From assembly GCF_014201505.1 (NCBI RefSeq), contig NZ_JACHEO010000003.1:124001-188000 (forward strand): 64,000 nt of DNA. The letters are read 5' to 3'. Below, one piece after another: positions 1 to 9,478 of this stretch; position 1 is the first letter of the stretch, and each line of letters begins with the position of its first letter. Position numbers and translations under genes: made by a program. The notes under the pieces are model-generated. The model saw only the letters and a program-made list of their open reading frames with translations. It did not search any database and was not told where the DNA came from. The stretch is from Desulfoprunum benzoelyticum. GTDB taxonomy: Bacteria; Desulfobacterota; Desulfobulbia; Desulfobulbales; Desulfocapsaceae.

Positions 1-2
1 TA

Positions 3-383
3 GCCCCGGACGGGTCCTTCGCGTTTATCAAATGTCTGGTCCATGCCTACCGGGATCGGCTGGGAGGTTTTTTAAACTGGGTCGAATCCCTTGTCACCAG
101 CCAAAACATGGAAGAATATCGGGAAAAACGAACAGACGGTGAAACAATGGCTCTCTGGCAGAGCCTCACCTATGGCGGCGGATATCGATGTGGCTATTGC
201 ATGAGTGTCTGCCCGGCAGGCCAGGACCTGCTCGGGCCCTATCTCGATAATCGCAATGAATACATACAACGTGTTGTCAAGCCTCTGCAGGATAGGAACG
301 AGAACGTCTATGTTCTTCCCGGCCAGGAGCAAGCGACAGCGGTAAGCAAGAGGTTTCCGAAAAAAACTGTCCGGCCTGCCTGA
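3..383 (+). CDS. 4Fe-4S ferredoxin-type oxidoreductase, C-terminal part (5' end outside window)
   Basis: The frame is open from the window edge to a TGA at 381-383, so only the last ~126 residues are visible. They contain a cysteine motif C-G-Y-C-M-S-V-C-P (around 189-216), a typical 4Fe-4S cluster site, followed by a segment about a polar C-terminal tail of ~55 residues. This resembles the end of QueG-like or 'double-cluster' 4Fe-4S reductases found in anaerobic deltaproteobacteria. Substrate and the rest of the protein cannot be judged. The next gene starts 31 bases downstream on the same strand. Confidence 0.6.
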   Translation, partial: APDGSFAFIKCLVHAYRDRLGGFLNWVESLVTSQNMEEYREKRTDGETMALWQSLTYGGGYRCGYCMSVCPAGQDLLGPYLDNRNEYIQRVVKPLQDRNENVYVLPGQEQATAVSKRFPKKTVRPA

Positions 384-414
384 AAGCACCGCTTGCAAAG
401 AATGGGAGCAGAAG

Positions 415-1506
415 ATGACGGACGTTTCAGGCTTTGGCGGACACGGAAAAATCTATGAAGATCTTGTCAAGCGCTTGGAAGATGCGGATATCGCTACATT
501 AGCCAGGCATGTCAATCTTCCGATAAACACTGCTGGAGAGATCGAAGTTCCATTTCTGGGTGCAACCTACCTGATATCCAATACAGGTGTCCGGAGGGTT
601 GATCGGAGAAGGTGCTCGGATGTCACGGCGAGTGCATTGATCCACTATGTGCTGACAGGCTGCAGAAATCTACCGGCAGGGATATTTGTGCCCTTAGCTG
701 AACTCGCCGGGCCATTATTCAGAAACAGCAGTTTTTCTCACAGTGCCCTGGAAGGCCCTATAATTAAACGATTCCAGGGACGCATTCAGGAATTGCTATC
801 AATAGCAGTATCTATCGGTGGTCACGAGGGTGGAATTTCCGGATCTGGTTCCGTAAGCGTCATCTTTGATGTACTGCCCAACGTATTGCTTCAACTCATC
901 TTCTACGATAAAGACGATGAATTTCCTGCCCGCGCAACCCTGCTGCTTGATGCGCACGCAACGAAATTCATCGATTTTGAAGCCCTGGCAGTCTTGATCT
1001 CGATTTTTGTTCAATTTTTGACAAATCAAGCAGCGATGGAGACAGGCGATATGAAGGAACGATACCTGGAAGATTTTGAAGCTGGACAAACCTTTCAGTC
1101 CGAGCGTATCCGTATCGATGTGGACCGCATCAAGAGCTTTGCCGCCGAATTTGATCCGCAACCGTTCCATCTCGACGAAAGAGCCGCCACCGACACGATA
1201 TTTCGTGGTCTTGTCGCCAGCGGTTGGCACACGGCCGCGATCACGATGAAACTTCTGGTTGAAGGCGATCTCAAACCTGCCGGCGGCATCGTCGGCGCCA
1301 GCTTTGACGAATTCCGCTGGCTGCAACCGGTTCGGCCAGGCGATGAGCTTCGGGTCGAAAGCGAAGTGCTTGCAGTGCGAGCCTCCACATCTCGCCCCGA
1401 CCAGGGAGTCATCAAGGTGAGGACCACGACGCTGAATCAAAACAACGAAGCCGTTCAGGTGCTTGTGGGTAATTTGATCGTGCTCCGTAGTCCGGTGTCT
1501 TCATGA
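415..1506 (+). CDS. DUF3786 domain fused to MaoC-like (R)-hydratase domain
   Basis: 363 residues with two parts. Residues ~1-205 resemble DUF3786 (a short N-terminal helix, then a PFLG-x-x-Y strand motif and an EFPAR segment), a family of unknown function common in strict anaerobes. Residues ~213-363 are a complete MaoC/hot-dog dehydratase domain, with a D-F-x-x-G-Q start and the F-D-P-Q-P-F-H-L-D stretch that usually holds the catalytic Asp/His. MaoC proteins hydrate 2-enoyl-CoA thioesters. Met213 (ATG at 1051) is preceded by GGAGA at a usable distance, so the hydratase might also be made separately. The N-terminal half looks clearly AT-richer than the C-terminal half, which suggests two origins. 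No stop separates the halves. Confidence 0.75.
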   Translation: MTDVSGFGGHGKIYEDLVKRLEDADIATLARHVNLPINTAGEIEVPFLGATYLISNTGVRRVDRRRCSDVTASALIHYVLTGCRNLPAGIFVPLAELAGPLFRNSSFSHSALEGPIIKRFQGRIQELLSIAVSIGGHEGGISGSGSVSVIFDVLPNVLLQLIFYDKDDEFPARATLLLDAHATKFIDFEALAVLISIFVQFLTNQAAMETGDMKERYLEDFEAGQTFQSERIRIDVDRIKSFAAEFDPQPFHLDERAATDTIFRGLVASGWHTAAITMKLLVEGDLKPAGGIVGASFDEFRWLQPVRPGDELRVESEVLAVRASTSRPDQGVIKVRTTTLNQNNEAVQVLVGNLIVLRSPVSS

Positions 1507-2160
1507 GAAATATCCCGACGAACATCGGATGGATGTTTTTAGAATCGCAATACTATGTGATTACGCATATTCCTATCATCACTATTGGGCCGGCAAGAGG
1601 AGAAAGGAGGTGAACCGTAATGCAAAGCTTTTTTAAAGATATTCAAATCCTGCTGAGTCAATGTGGCCGAGACATCTACCATTGAAAAAGTTGAAGCGGC
1701 ACGGAAAAGTGAACATTAACCTTGTCGATCATAAGCTCAAGAACTTCTCAATACACCCATGGTTAAAGCTACTACTGTATCCTCAAACCTTCGATTCACA
1801 ATTCCGTAACTGGTCGTTGCGACCACTTTATTCGAGACACTTTCAGGAAGAAATTTGACGACCTATGAGGTGTGCTTTTCAATTGAAGCTTGCCAATGGA
1901 AATCATGTAGGTTTGAAATCATTATTGAATCATTTTCTATTCCAACCATTCCAAATTTCAGCCCATCTCCGCACGAATTGGGAACAGATTTTCACGCGAG
2001 GACGTGTTCAATTTTCCTTACTACCCCCCATCTTTCATGTAGTTATGAACAAAATTACTTGCTCTCGTTGGCACACTAAGTCCAGAGTATACGTAACACA
2101 TCTCAGTTCATGCCAAAAAAGGTAGCTCCCAGAGTGCTCATCCATACCAGCGTTACTTTA
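1507..2160. other. AT-rich intergenic region without recognisable genes
   Basis: About 650 bases, visibly richer in A/T than the neighbouring coding DNA. A good Shine-Dalgarno sequence (GGAGG at 1607-1611) precedes an ATG at 1621, but that frame stops after 21 codons. It may be the start of a gene whose remainder was lost. The other frames give only short, low-complexity translations. I see no terminator or known repeat. Confidence 0.4.
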
Positions 2161-3405
2161 TCAGGATGGAGGCTGGGTAATAAACGATCTGTTGTGGCAC
2201 AGCAGCCACAATATGCAACAAACCATACCTACACCAATCTGAATATAACCGAGATTCATTACAAGGGTACCAGGCCAAAGCGTGACCAGTTGCATTCCCA
2301 TGCTTCCCAAGAACATTGCAAAAAAATTGATAAGCGCTGATGCGGATCCTGAATCCTCCTCCTGCTGTTCCAGCATCAGATGAGTACCTGGAACTCGTAC
2401 CGTGATTGCCGCCATTGTTACCATTCCGACCGACAAGGCAAGCAACCAGGGAGACATATGACCAAAGACGGAAACAACTATTCCGCAAACAGCCATCAGA
2501 ATAAAGCACCCGGTAATAATCATTTTTGGTTCGACATGTCGCCTCATCCGCATATAGATCGTGGGGCCGACCATGGCACATGTAGCGTTGAATGCAAAAA
2601 AAAGACCAAACTGTCCTTCTGTAAGCCCAAAACCATCAATATAGATATAGGAAGCAGAGGCCAGAAAAGCCATGAGAGCAACCGGAGCTAGAGAGAAGAT
2701 CAGCAACAGGGACGAAAATCCTGGATTTTTTAAGACCACAAAAAGTCTGCACCAGGAGCCGATTACCGAGCCTGTAAATTTCCCAGACAGGGTTTCCTGA
2801 AAAAATATCGATCTCAACAACGCTGTAGCCCCAATAGCCGCCAACATAAGAAAGATCGTCCGCCAGGAAGTGTGTTTCAACAAGAGTGCACCAAGAACCG
2901 GTGCAAGCATAGGGGCAATTATTACCATGGACATGATGATGGCCATAACCTTCTCCCGTTCGCGACCACTATAGAGATCCTTTACTATGGCGGTAGCCAC
3001 TACTGTTCCTGCACTCCCTCCTAATGCCTGTACGATGCGGCCGGCGATAAGCTGTTCCACATTCTGGCTGAATGCACAAAACACGCTGGCAAATACATAT
3101 ATCGTCAACCCCGATAGGAGAATGGGCTTTCTGCCAAATTTTTCACTCAGTGGTCCCCAGAACAATAACCCCACTGAGTAAAACAAAAAAAACATGCTTA
3201 GCGTCATGTTTACACTGGTCTGGGTGGTATCAAGCGCCTTTACCATCTGTGGCAGTGCAGGAAGGTAGAGTACCGTAGAAAGAGGAGGAAATGCACTGAT
3301 CAAAGCAAGAAAGGCCAGCGCTCCTTTTCTCTTCGATATGTTCTGATTACTAGTCAACGTTATTTTTCCTTTTTTATTGGGAACGGCAAATAGAGAGGGA
3401 ACCAC
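2161..3405 (-). CDS. MFS drug efflux transporter, Bcr/CflA family
   Basis: 414 residues with about twelve hydrophobic segments. An MFS motif A-like loop (G-P-L-S-E-K-F-G-R-K-P) follows the second membrane segment, and the opening (segment ending L-Y-L-P-A-L-P-Q-M) is characteristic of Bcr/CflA-type multidrug/H+ antiporters. Members export drugs such as bicyclomycin or chloramphenicol; the substrate here is unknown. The start is a GTG with a weak ribosome site, and the first ~25 residues are polar, so the true start could be slightly further in. The gene stands alone between two AT-rich gaps, which is compatible with acquisition by transfer. Confidence 0.85.
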   Translation of the reverse strand: MVPSLFAVPNKKGKITLTSNQNISKRKGALAFLALISAFPPLSTVLYLPALPQMVKALDTTQTSVNMTLSMFFLFYSVGLLFWGPLSEKFGRKPILLSGLTIYVFASVFCAFSQNVEQLIAGRIVQALGGSAGTVVATAIVKDLYSGREREKVMAIIMSMVIIAPMLAPVLGALLLKHTSWRTIFLMLAAIGATALLRSIFFQETLSGKFTGSVIGSWCRLFVVLKNPGFSSLLLIFSLAPVALMAFLASASYIYIDGFGLTEGQFGLFFAFNATCAMVGPTIYMRMRRHVEPKMIITGCFILMAVCGIVVSVFGHMSPWLLALSVGMVTMAAITVRVPGTHLMLEQQEEDSGSASALINFFAMFLGSMGMQLVTLWPGTLVMNLGYIQIGVGMVCCILWLLCHNRSFITQPPS

Positions 3406-4057
3406 TCTATTCCATCTTTAAAATAAGTCAATCCCTCAACTAATAACAGTTCCAGGAGGGTTAATAACCCAACCTCGTTTCCATAAAACAAAACCTTTGA
3501 AAAGAAGTAGGTGAGGAAGAATGTGCAAGGTCGAGAGATGGCATCAAAACAGAAGTGTTCTCAATTTCGAACAGAATCTGGCCCTAATTAAAGTGTGGCT
3601 GTCTGGGATCAGGAAACATCTTTTGTCGACCTCGTCGGTGGTTGTTTGATACTGCCAGTACGAATCCGAATTAACCAATAATCCGGTTTTTCATCCTTGT
3701 ACTTGATCTACAATTCTATCTATTTGAATGAATGTTTACTGAATAAAACCGATATAATCTCGTAACCATTTAAGGTAGAAAGGCAGGTGAATGGTATCAA
3801 AACCATGACCTGCTGGAAATTTTGTGTATTGGTCAGAAAATTGTTCGGGTATTTTGATCACAGATCTATGACAGCGATAGCTGGATTCCAGATAACATTC
3901 ATGCTGATTGGTTAAGCCGTTAGCTTGATCCTCTCATGTAAAATGGTCTCCACAGCAAAAAAACGCTGTGCAGAGCCGACCGACAGTTTTATCCTTCAAG
4001 GAGAAACCAGATAACACAAAAAATCCTCTCCAGGTAATCTCAAAGCTGCAAGCAGCC
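3406..4057. other. AT-rich intergenic region
   Basis: Divergent gap between the MFS pump and the TatD gene. It must hold both promoters, but I cannot point to a convincing -35/-10 pair. No ORF with a recognisable product was found. The last 90 bases are an in-frame upstream extension of the TatD ORF. Confidence 0.35.
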
Positions 4058-4825
4058 GTGACAACCACACTTGTCGATACCCATGCCCACCTCGCAAGCG
4101 ACAGCTTTGCAGGTGACCGCGAAGAGGTCCTGGTCAGGGCAGCTGACGCAGGGGTCTCCGCCATTCTCTGCGTCAGTGAGACGCTTGCCGAAGCAGAGGA
4201 GGTCCTGTCCCTCTGCGAAAAACACCCTCTCCTCAAACCCGCTGCTGGCTTATACCCGGAATTTGCCGGACTTGATGCAGCAGAGGCCTTGGTCGCTTTT
4301 ATCCGGAACTACAGCGCAAAGCTGCACGCGATAGGCGAGGTCGGCCTGGATTACTGGCTGGCCAAGGAGGATGAAGAACGCGAAGTCCAACGGGAGGTCC
4401 TGCGCCGGTTCATCGCCCTCGGTCGTGAACTGGACCTGCCGCTGAACATCCATTCGCGATCTGCGGGCCGACACGTTATCGAGCTCCTGCTGGAAAATGA
4501 TGCCCGGAAAATACAGCTGCACGCCTTCGACGGCAAGTGGTCGGCGGCGATACCTGCAGTGGAGGCAGGATTCTTCTTCTCGGTCCCGCCGTCCATCATC
4601 CACTCGCGGCAGAAACAGAAGCTGGTCAAGCAACTGCCGCTCTCCTGCCTGCTGCTGGAAAGCGATAGCCCGGTCCTCGGCCCTGTGCCCAGAGAGCGCA
4701 ACGAACCGGCCAATATCGTCCACAGTCTGCAGGCCGTAAGCGACATCAAGAATATTCCGCTGGCAGAGGTGCGGGAGACGGTGCTGGCCAACACTCTCAG
4801 GCTCTATCCCGGCATCCTGTCGTAA
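4058..4825 (+). CDS. TatD-family metal-dependent deoxyribonuclease/hydrolase
   Basis: 255 residues from a GTG at 4058; the frame extends upstream to a GTG at 3968 but TatD proteins begin almost directly with the D-T-H-x-H-L metal site, seen here at residues ~6-11. Other family ligands are visible: I-G-E-V-G-L-D-Y, N-I-H-S-R, L-H-A-F-D-G and the late E-S-D-S-P. TatD enzymes are TIM-barrel phosphohydrolases with 3'-exonuclease activity on DNA. The gene ends 18 bases before hrpB on the same strand, so the two are probably co-transcribed. This copy diverges from housekeeping TatD (weak match after the barrel), so the substrate is open. Confidence 0.85.
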   Translation: MTTTLVDTHAHLASDSFAGDREEVLVRAADAGVSAILCVSETLAEAEEVLSLCEKHPLLKPAAGLYPEFAGLDAAEALVAFIRNYSAKLHAIGEVGLDYWLAKEDEEREVQREVLRRFIALGRELDLPLNIHSRSAGRHVIELLLENDARKIQLHAFDGKWSAAIPAVEAGFFFSVPPSIIHSRQKQKLVKQLPLSCLLLESDSPVLGPVPRERNEPANIVHSLQAVSDIKNIPLAEVRETVLANTLRLYPGILS

Positions 4826-4843
4826 TCAGCAGCACCGGAATTC

Positions 4844-7390
4844 ATGGACAACGCCACCCTGCCCATAGAGACGATCCTCACCGAGCTGCGCGAAACGCTT
4901 GCAAGGCGTCATCAGGTCATCCTCACTGCGCCGCCGGGCGCCGGCAAGACGACCCGTGTGCCTCTCGCCCTGCTGGATGAACCGTGGCTGGCGGGCAGAA
5001 AAATAATCATGCTTGAACCCAGGCGTCTTGCCGCCCGTTCCGCTGCCCGCTACATGGCGCGCCAGCTGGGGGAAGAGGTTGGCCGGAGAGTCGGCTACCG
5101 GGTACGGATGGACACCAGGGTTTCGGCAGCGACCCGCATCGAGGTGGTCACCGAGGGCATCCTCGTCCGCATGCTGCAGCACGACCCGGAGCTGGCTGCA
5201 ACCGGCATCGTCATCTTCGATGAATTTCACGAACGCAACCTGGACAGCGACCTCGCCCTTGCCCTCTGCCTCGACCTGCAGGGCGCCCTCAATCCGGAAC
5301 TGCGGCTGCTGGTCATGTCCGCGACTCTGCCCACGGAGCAACTCACAGCCGTGCTTGCCGACAGCACCAGTCTCGCCTGTGGTGGACGTCAGTTCCCGGT
5401 AGAGATCAGGTATCGCGGTGAGCACACCCCGGCGCGAAATATCGACCAGCTCGTCCGGGAGATCCTGCAGGCCGCAACGCAGGAGGAGGGCTCCATCCTC
5501 GTCTTTGTACCAGGCACAGGAGAAATCCACCAGCTCTGCCGGCGGCTGACTGAGCGGCTGCCAACCGTTTCAGGTGACAAGTGGCGGATCACTCCGCTGT
5601 TCGGCGCACTCACCGCCGGTGAGCAGGACCTTGCCATCGCCCCTGCTCCTCCGGGCAAACGAAAAATCGTGGTGGCGACCGACATCGCCGAAACCAGCCT
5701 CACCATCGAGGGCATCCGCATCGTCATCGACACCGGATTGCAGCGCCGGCCCTACTTCGATCCAGCCACAGGATTGACCAGATTGCAGACCATGCCGATC
5801 TCCCAGGCCTCCGCCATCCAGCGCAGCGGCCGCGCCGGCCGGATGGAGCCGGGCATCTCCATCCGGCTCTGGGGCGAGCATGCGACCGGCGGGCTGATAC
5901 CGTCGCACCGGCCGGAAATTCTCGGCTGCGATCTGACCGGTCTTGCCCTTGAACTGGCGGTCTGGGGGGTCAGCGACCCAGCCCGATTACAGTGGCTCGA
6001 CCCGCCGCCGCAAGAGCGGTTTGCCGCTGCCCGGCTGCTGCTGCAACAGCTTGGCGCGCTTGACGACACGCTGCGGGTCACCGATCACGGCCAACGGCTC
6101 GCCGACCTTCCCCTGCATCCGCGCCTCGCGCATATGGTGGTGCTCGGTGTGGAAGATGGTACAGGCTTCAATGCCTGTCTGCTGGCCGCAGTGATAAGCG
6201 AAAAAGACCTTCTCCGCTTTGACCGCGACCACTACCAGGCCGACCTGCAGCTGCGCATCGACATTATGGAGGGTTTGCTGAAAAATGGTTCGACCAGATC
6301 CCTGCCCCGCATCCATAACGGCATGATCGATACGGGCCTCGCCCGGAGAATAGCCACCGCTGCATGCGACCTCGCCCGCAGACTTGATACCCCGGAAAAA
6401 CTGCGCGACTGCGACTACGGCCGACTGCTTGCCTGGGGGTATCCCGAGCGGATCGGTTGCCGCCGCCCGCAGAGCGAAGTCAACTACCTGCTGGCGGGTG
6501 GCCAAGGCGCGTATCTCGACCCCAACGACAGTCTCTCCCGTCATGAGTGGCTTGCGGTCTTCAGCCTTGACGGCAATCGCAACAACGCCCGGATCTACCT
6601 GGCCCTCGGCTACGATCGCGTCACCCTGCTCGATCAGTTTGCCGACCAGCTGCAGGAGCAAGAGCACCTGGCCTGGGATGGGGAGCGCGGCCTTGTCGTT
6701 GCCGAAACGCAGACCCACTACCAGAAGCTGCTATTGACCAGCAAACCTCTCACCGCACCAGATCCGGAAGCCATACAAAAAATCCTGCTGGAACAGATCA
6801 GGAAATCGGAGCAGAGCGTGCTGCCGTGGAACCGAACACTGCGCAACTGGCAGCAGCGTGTCTGTTTTGCCGGGAAGTTTCTTGCAAGCGACGCCAACAT
6901 TCCCGATATGAGTGATGCGCAGCTCCTGGCAGAGCTGGAGGAGTGGCTTGCACCATTTCTGGATAAGGTAAAATCCGCAAAAGAGCTGGCAGCAATAGAC
7001 CTCGGAGGTGCCCTCAAGACACGCATTCCCTACCCACTGCAACGCCAGATAGATACACTGGCCCCAACCCACTACGTAGTTCCCAGCGGCTCGAAAATCC
7101 CCATCGACTATTCTGGCGATATCCCGGTGCTGGCCGTTCGCCTGCAGGAAATGTTCGGCCTCGACCAGACGCCAGCCGTCGCCAATGGACGCCAGCCACT
7201 GCTGCTGCAGCTGCTCTCCCCGGCCAGTCGCCCGATCCAGATCACCTCGGACCTGCCGGGCTTCTGGCGCTCGTCATATGAAGCGGTAAAAAAGGAGATG
7301 AAGGGCAGATATCCAAAACATTACTGGCCTGATGATCCACTTGCGGCAACACCTGCCAATCGGGCCAAGCCGCGAAAACCTGATTCCTGA
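4844..7390 (+). CDS. hrpB: ATP-dependent helicase HrpB (DEAH/RHA type)
   Basis: 848 residues, the usual length for HrpB. Walker A is A-P-P-G-A-G-K-T-T-R near residue 30, the Walker B/DEAH box reads D-E-F-H near residue 127, motif III is S-A-T-L, and the second RecA lobe has A-T-D-I-A-E-T-S-L-T-I-E-G followed by Q-R-S-G-R-A-G-R. The C-terminal third carries the HrpB-specific domain. HrpB is a putative 3'-5' RNA helicase of the DEAH family whose physiological role is poorly defined. It lies directly downstream of the TatD gene in a likely two-gene operon. Confidence 0.95.
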   Translation: MDNATLPIETILTELRETLARRHQVILTAPPGAGKTTRVPLALLDEPWLAGRKIIMLEPRRLAARSAARYMARQLGEEVGRRVGYRVRMDTRVSAATRIEVVTEGILVRMLQHDPELAATGIVIFDEFHERNLDSDLALALCLDLQGALNPELRLLVMSATLPTEQLTAVLADSTSLACGGRQFPVEIRYRGEHTPARNIDQLVREILQAATQEEGSILVFVPGTGEIHQLCRRLTERLPTVSGDKWRITPLFGALTAGEQDLAIAPAPPGKRKIVVATDIAETSLTIEGIRIVIDTGLQRRPYFDPATGLTRLQTMPISQASAIQRSGRAGRMEPGISIRLWGEHATGGLIPSHRPEILGCDLTGLALELAVWGVSDPARLQWLDPPPQERFAAARLLLQQLGALDDTLRVTDHGQRLADLPLHPRLAHMVVLGVEDGTGFNACLLAAVISEKDLLRFDRDHYQADLQLRIDIMEGLLKNGSTRSLPRIHNGMIDTGLARRIATAACDLARRLDTPEKLRDCDYGRLLAWGYPERIGCRRPQSEVNYLLAGGQGAYLDPNDSLSRHEWLAVFSLDGNRNNARIYLALGYDRVTLLDQFADQLQEQEHLAWDGERGLVVAETQTHYQKLLLTSKPLTAPDPEAIQKILLEQIRKSEQSVLPWNRTLRNWQQRVCFAGKFLASDANIPDMSDAQLLAELEEWLAPFLDKVKSAKELAAIDLGGALKTRIPYPLQRQIDTLAPTHYVVPSGSKIPIDYSGDIPVLAVRLQEMFGLDQTPAVANGRQPLLLQLLSPASRPIQITSDLPGFWRSSYEAVKKEMKGRYPKHYWPDDPLAATPANRAKPRKPDS

Positions 7391-7785
7391 CAGGAAAGTT
7401 CCTCATTTTTCCTCATGCAACTGGGGCACGGTGAGGTAAATACAGACCACCTGGCAATCTCAATAGCCCTCTAACCGAAATGAAACAATTTGCAACAGCT
7501 CTCAAGATAAAAATAGAGAAAAACCAGCTGGTTGGTGTTCAGGAAGAAGTTCAAATTGCAGCTTTGCTTAAATGGTTAAGATTGCCAAGATACATCTTTT
7601 CTCCAAGATAATGGGGATGGATTGGTTGGAAATATAAGGGAGAGCGCGGAAAGTTCATCGGTAATAATAATATCAGTGATACCAGTTACATTGCATCACC
7701 TTTGTTGACAGCACAAAGGGACTGCAAGGGATTGAACAGACAAGGCGGAGGTATATCGGGGCAGAAAACCTCGGGAGTCACCGTT
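7391..7785. other. Intergenic region with one very short ORF
   Basis: AT-rich gap after hrpB. An ATG at 7480 opens a 43-codon frame ending at 7611 whose translation is plausible-looking (K/L/E-rich), but it has no ribosome site and I recognise no family. It may be transposon debris, given the IS91 fragment next to it. No clear terminator; a weak AGGAA/TTCCT hairpin followed by five T sits just after the hrpB stop. Confidence 0.35.
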
Positions 7786-8034
7786 GTGGCAACTATTCAT
7801 AACCACGTTGATGAATTCGAGTATCGTTACGACAATCTCTTCTCTCGTGAATACGGCTTCTTCCGCCCGGGAATTTCTCATATAGTCCGGAAGCACTTCG
7901 AATGTGGTGACCTTGAGCAGGGTTTTGCACGTGTGCGCTGCCCCGATTGTCTGCATGAGTATCTCCTTGCCTTCAGCTGTCGGGGCGCTGGTTCTGTCCA
8001 TCAAGCCATAGCAAGAAGGTGGTTCAGGCTGGTT
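7786..8034 (+). pseudogene. IS91-family transposase N-terminal fragment, frameshifted
   Basis: The translation from about 7786 contains I-V-R-K-H-F-E-C-G-D-L-E-Q-G-F, then V-R-C-P-D-C-L-H-E-Y and F-S-C-R-G, the zinc-binding N-terminal region of IS91/ISCR (HUH, rolling-circle) transposases. At 7984-7986 one base appears to be missing. Shifting the frame restores R-W-F-C-P-S, a Ser where the next zinc Cys is expected, and then H-S-K-K-V-V-Q. After that the similarity ends and the catalytic HUH/Tyr part is absent. This is a dead fragment of a mobile element, about 70 residues long before the shift. Confidence 0.75.
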
Positions 8035-8298
8035 GGGTCGGGATGAGCCGGGATGGCGAGGAGGTGCATGGGCCAACCGTTGGCTGGAGGAAAGGAGAGG
8101 GCTGACCGTGCAGGGAACGACCTGGGGCTATTGTGGGCTGATTGTACCACAGACGAAGCCGATTGGCAGGGAAAGAACACGGTCTCTTGCCGGGCTTAGG
8201 AATTGACTTCTTCCAGTTTTATTGATACCAAGTTATGGCAGTGCAACCCTGCGGCAACCTGTCGCAGCGTATCTTTTCACCATCACCAGGAGGAGAAA

Positions 8299-9420
8299 AT
8301 GAAAAAATTGTTGAGCCTAGTCGCTGGGTTGGGACTTCTGCTCGGGACCAGCGCCCTTGCCGCCGACACCGTCAAGATCGGGCTGATGGGACCAATGACC
8401 GGAGCCTGGGCCAGTGAAGGACAGGAAATGAAACAGGTGGTCGAACTGCTCGCCGATGAACTCAACCAGAAGGGCGGCCTGCTCGGCAAGCAGGTGGCCG
8501 TCATCAGTGAGGACGACGCCGGTGATCCGCGTCAGGCCTCGCTTGCAGCCAACCGTCTGGCTACCCAGGGCATTGTCGGCGTGATCGGCACCTATGGCTC
8601 TTCCATTACCGAAGCCACCCAGAACATCTATGACGAGGCCGGCATCATCCAGGTGGCCAATGGCTCCACCGCCATCCGCCTCAGCGAGAAGGGATTGGCC
8701 AACTTCTTCCGCACCTGCCCGCGCGATGACGAGCAGGGCAAGGTGGCCACCGCCACCATCAGCAAGCTCGGCCACAAAAAGATCGCCATCCTTCACGACA
8801 ACACCTCCTATGCCAAGGGGCTGGCCGAAGAGGCCCAGGCCAATCTCAAGGGCCTGAACATCCCGGTGGTCTTTTTCGACGCCCTCACCCCGGGTGAGCG
8901 CGATTACAACACCATTCTCACCAAGATGAAGGCGGCCGGTCCCGACTTTGTCTTCTTTACCGGCTACTATCCCGAGGCCGGCCTGCTCCTGCGCCAGAAA
9001 AAAGAGATGGGCTGGGACGTACCCTTCATGGGCGGCGATGCGGTCAACAATCCCGAGTTGGTGAAGATCGCCGGCGCCGCAGCCACGGAAGGCTTCCTCT
9101 TCCTGACCCCGCCCCTGCCCAAGGATCTGGACACGCCCGAGGCCAAGTCCTTTGTCGCCGCCTTTGAGAAAAAATTCGGCAGCGCGCCCAAATCGATCTA
9201 CCCTGTCCTTGCCGGCGACGGGTTCCGGGTGCTGGCCGAGGCCATCAAGGGCGCCAACTCGGTGGAGCCAGCCAAGGTGTCGGCCTTCATGAAAACCGCG
9301 CTCAAGGATTTCCCTGGCCTGACCGGCAAGATCTCCTTCAACGACAAAGGTGACCGCATCGGCGAGGTTTACCGGGTCTATCAGGTGAACAACCAGGGCG
9401 ACTTCGTTCTCCAGCCCTGA
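8299..9420 (+). CDS. livK: Branched-chain amino-acid type ABC transporter substrate-binding protein
   Basis: 373 residues from the ATG at 8299, preceded by AGGAGG at 8289-8294; the frame is open further upstream but the signal peptide begins here (K-K-L-L-S-L-V-A-G-L then cleavage after A-L-A-A). The mature protein starts V-K-I-G-L-M-G-P-M-T-G and has the periplasmic-binding type 1 fold of LivJ/LivK proteins. It binds an amino acid or similar ligand in the periplasm and delivers it to the permease pair encoded downstream. First gene of a five-gene operon; the ligand cannot be deduced. Confidence 0.93.
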   Translation: MKKLLSLVAGLGLLLGTSALAADTVKIGLMGPMTGAWASEGQEMKQVVELLADELNQKGGLLGKQVAVISEDDAGDPRQASLAANRLATQGIVGVIGTYGSSITEATQNIYDEAGIIQVANGSTAIRLSEKGLANFFRTCPRDDEQGKVATATISKLGHKKIAILHDNTSYAKGLAEEAQANLKGLNIPVVFFDALTPGERDYNTILTKMKAAGPDFVFFTGYYPEAGLLLRQKKEMGWDVPFMGGDAVNNPELVKIAGAAATEGFLFLTPPLPKDLDTPEAKSFVAAFEKKFGSAPKSIYPVLAGDGFRVLAEAIKGANSVEPAKVSAFMKTALKDFPGLTGKISFNDKGDRIGEVYRVYQVNNQGDFVLQP

Positions 9421-9436
9421 CCGCAACACCCTTCCC

Positions 9437-9464
9437 GCCGCCGGGATTCAACGGTCCCGGCGGC
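9437..9464 (+). promoter_or_regulatory. Intercistronic stem-loop between livK and livH
   Basis: A perfect 10-bp stem, GCCGCCGGGA (9437-9446) with TCCCGGCGGC (9455-9464), and an 8-base loop. There is no T-run, so it looks less like a terminator than an mRNA-stabilising or attenuating hairpin. Such elements commonly keep binding-protein levels above those of the permease. Confidence 0.55.
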
Positions 9465-9478
9465 CTTCCGGAGAGGCG

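Noticed and set aside
7480-7611. 43-codon ORF downstream of hrpB
   Set aside because: No ribosome site and no recognised family; mentioned only as content of the gap.
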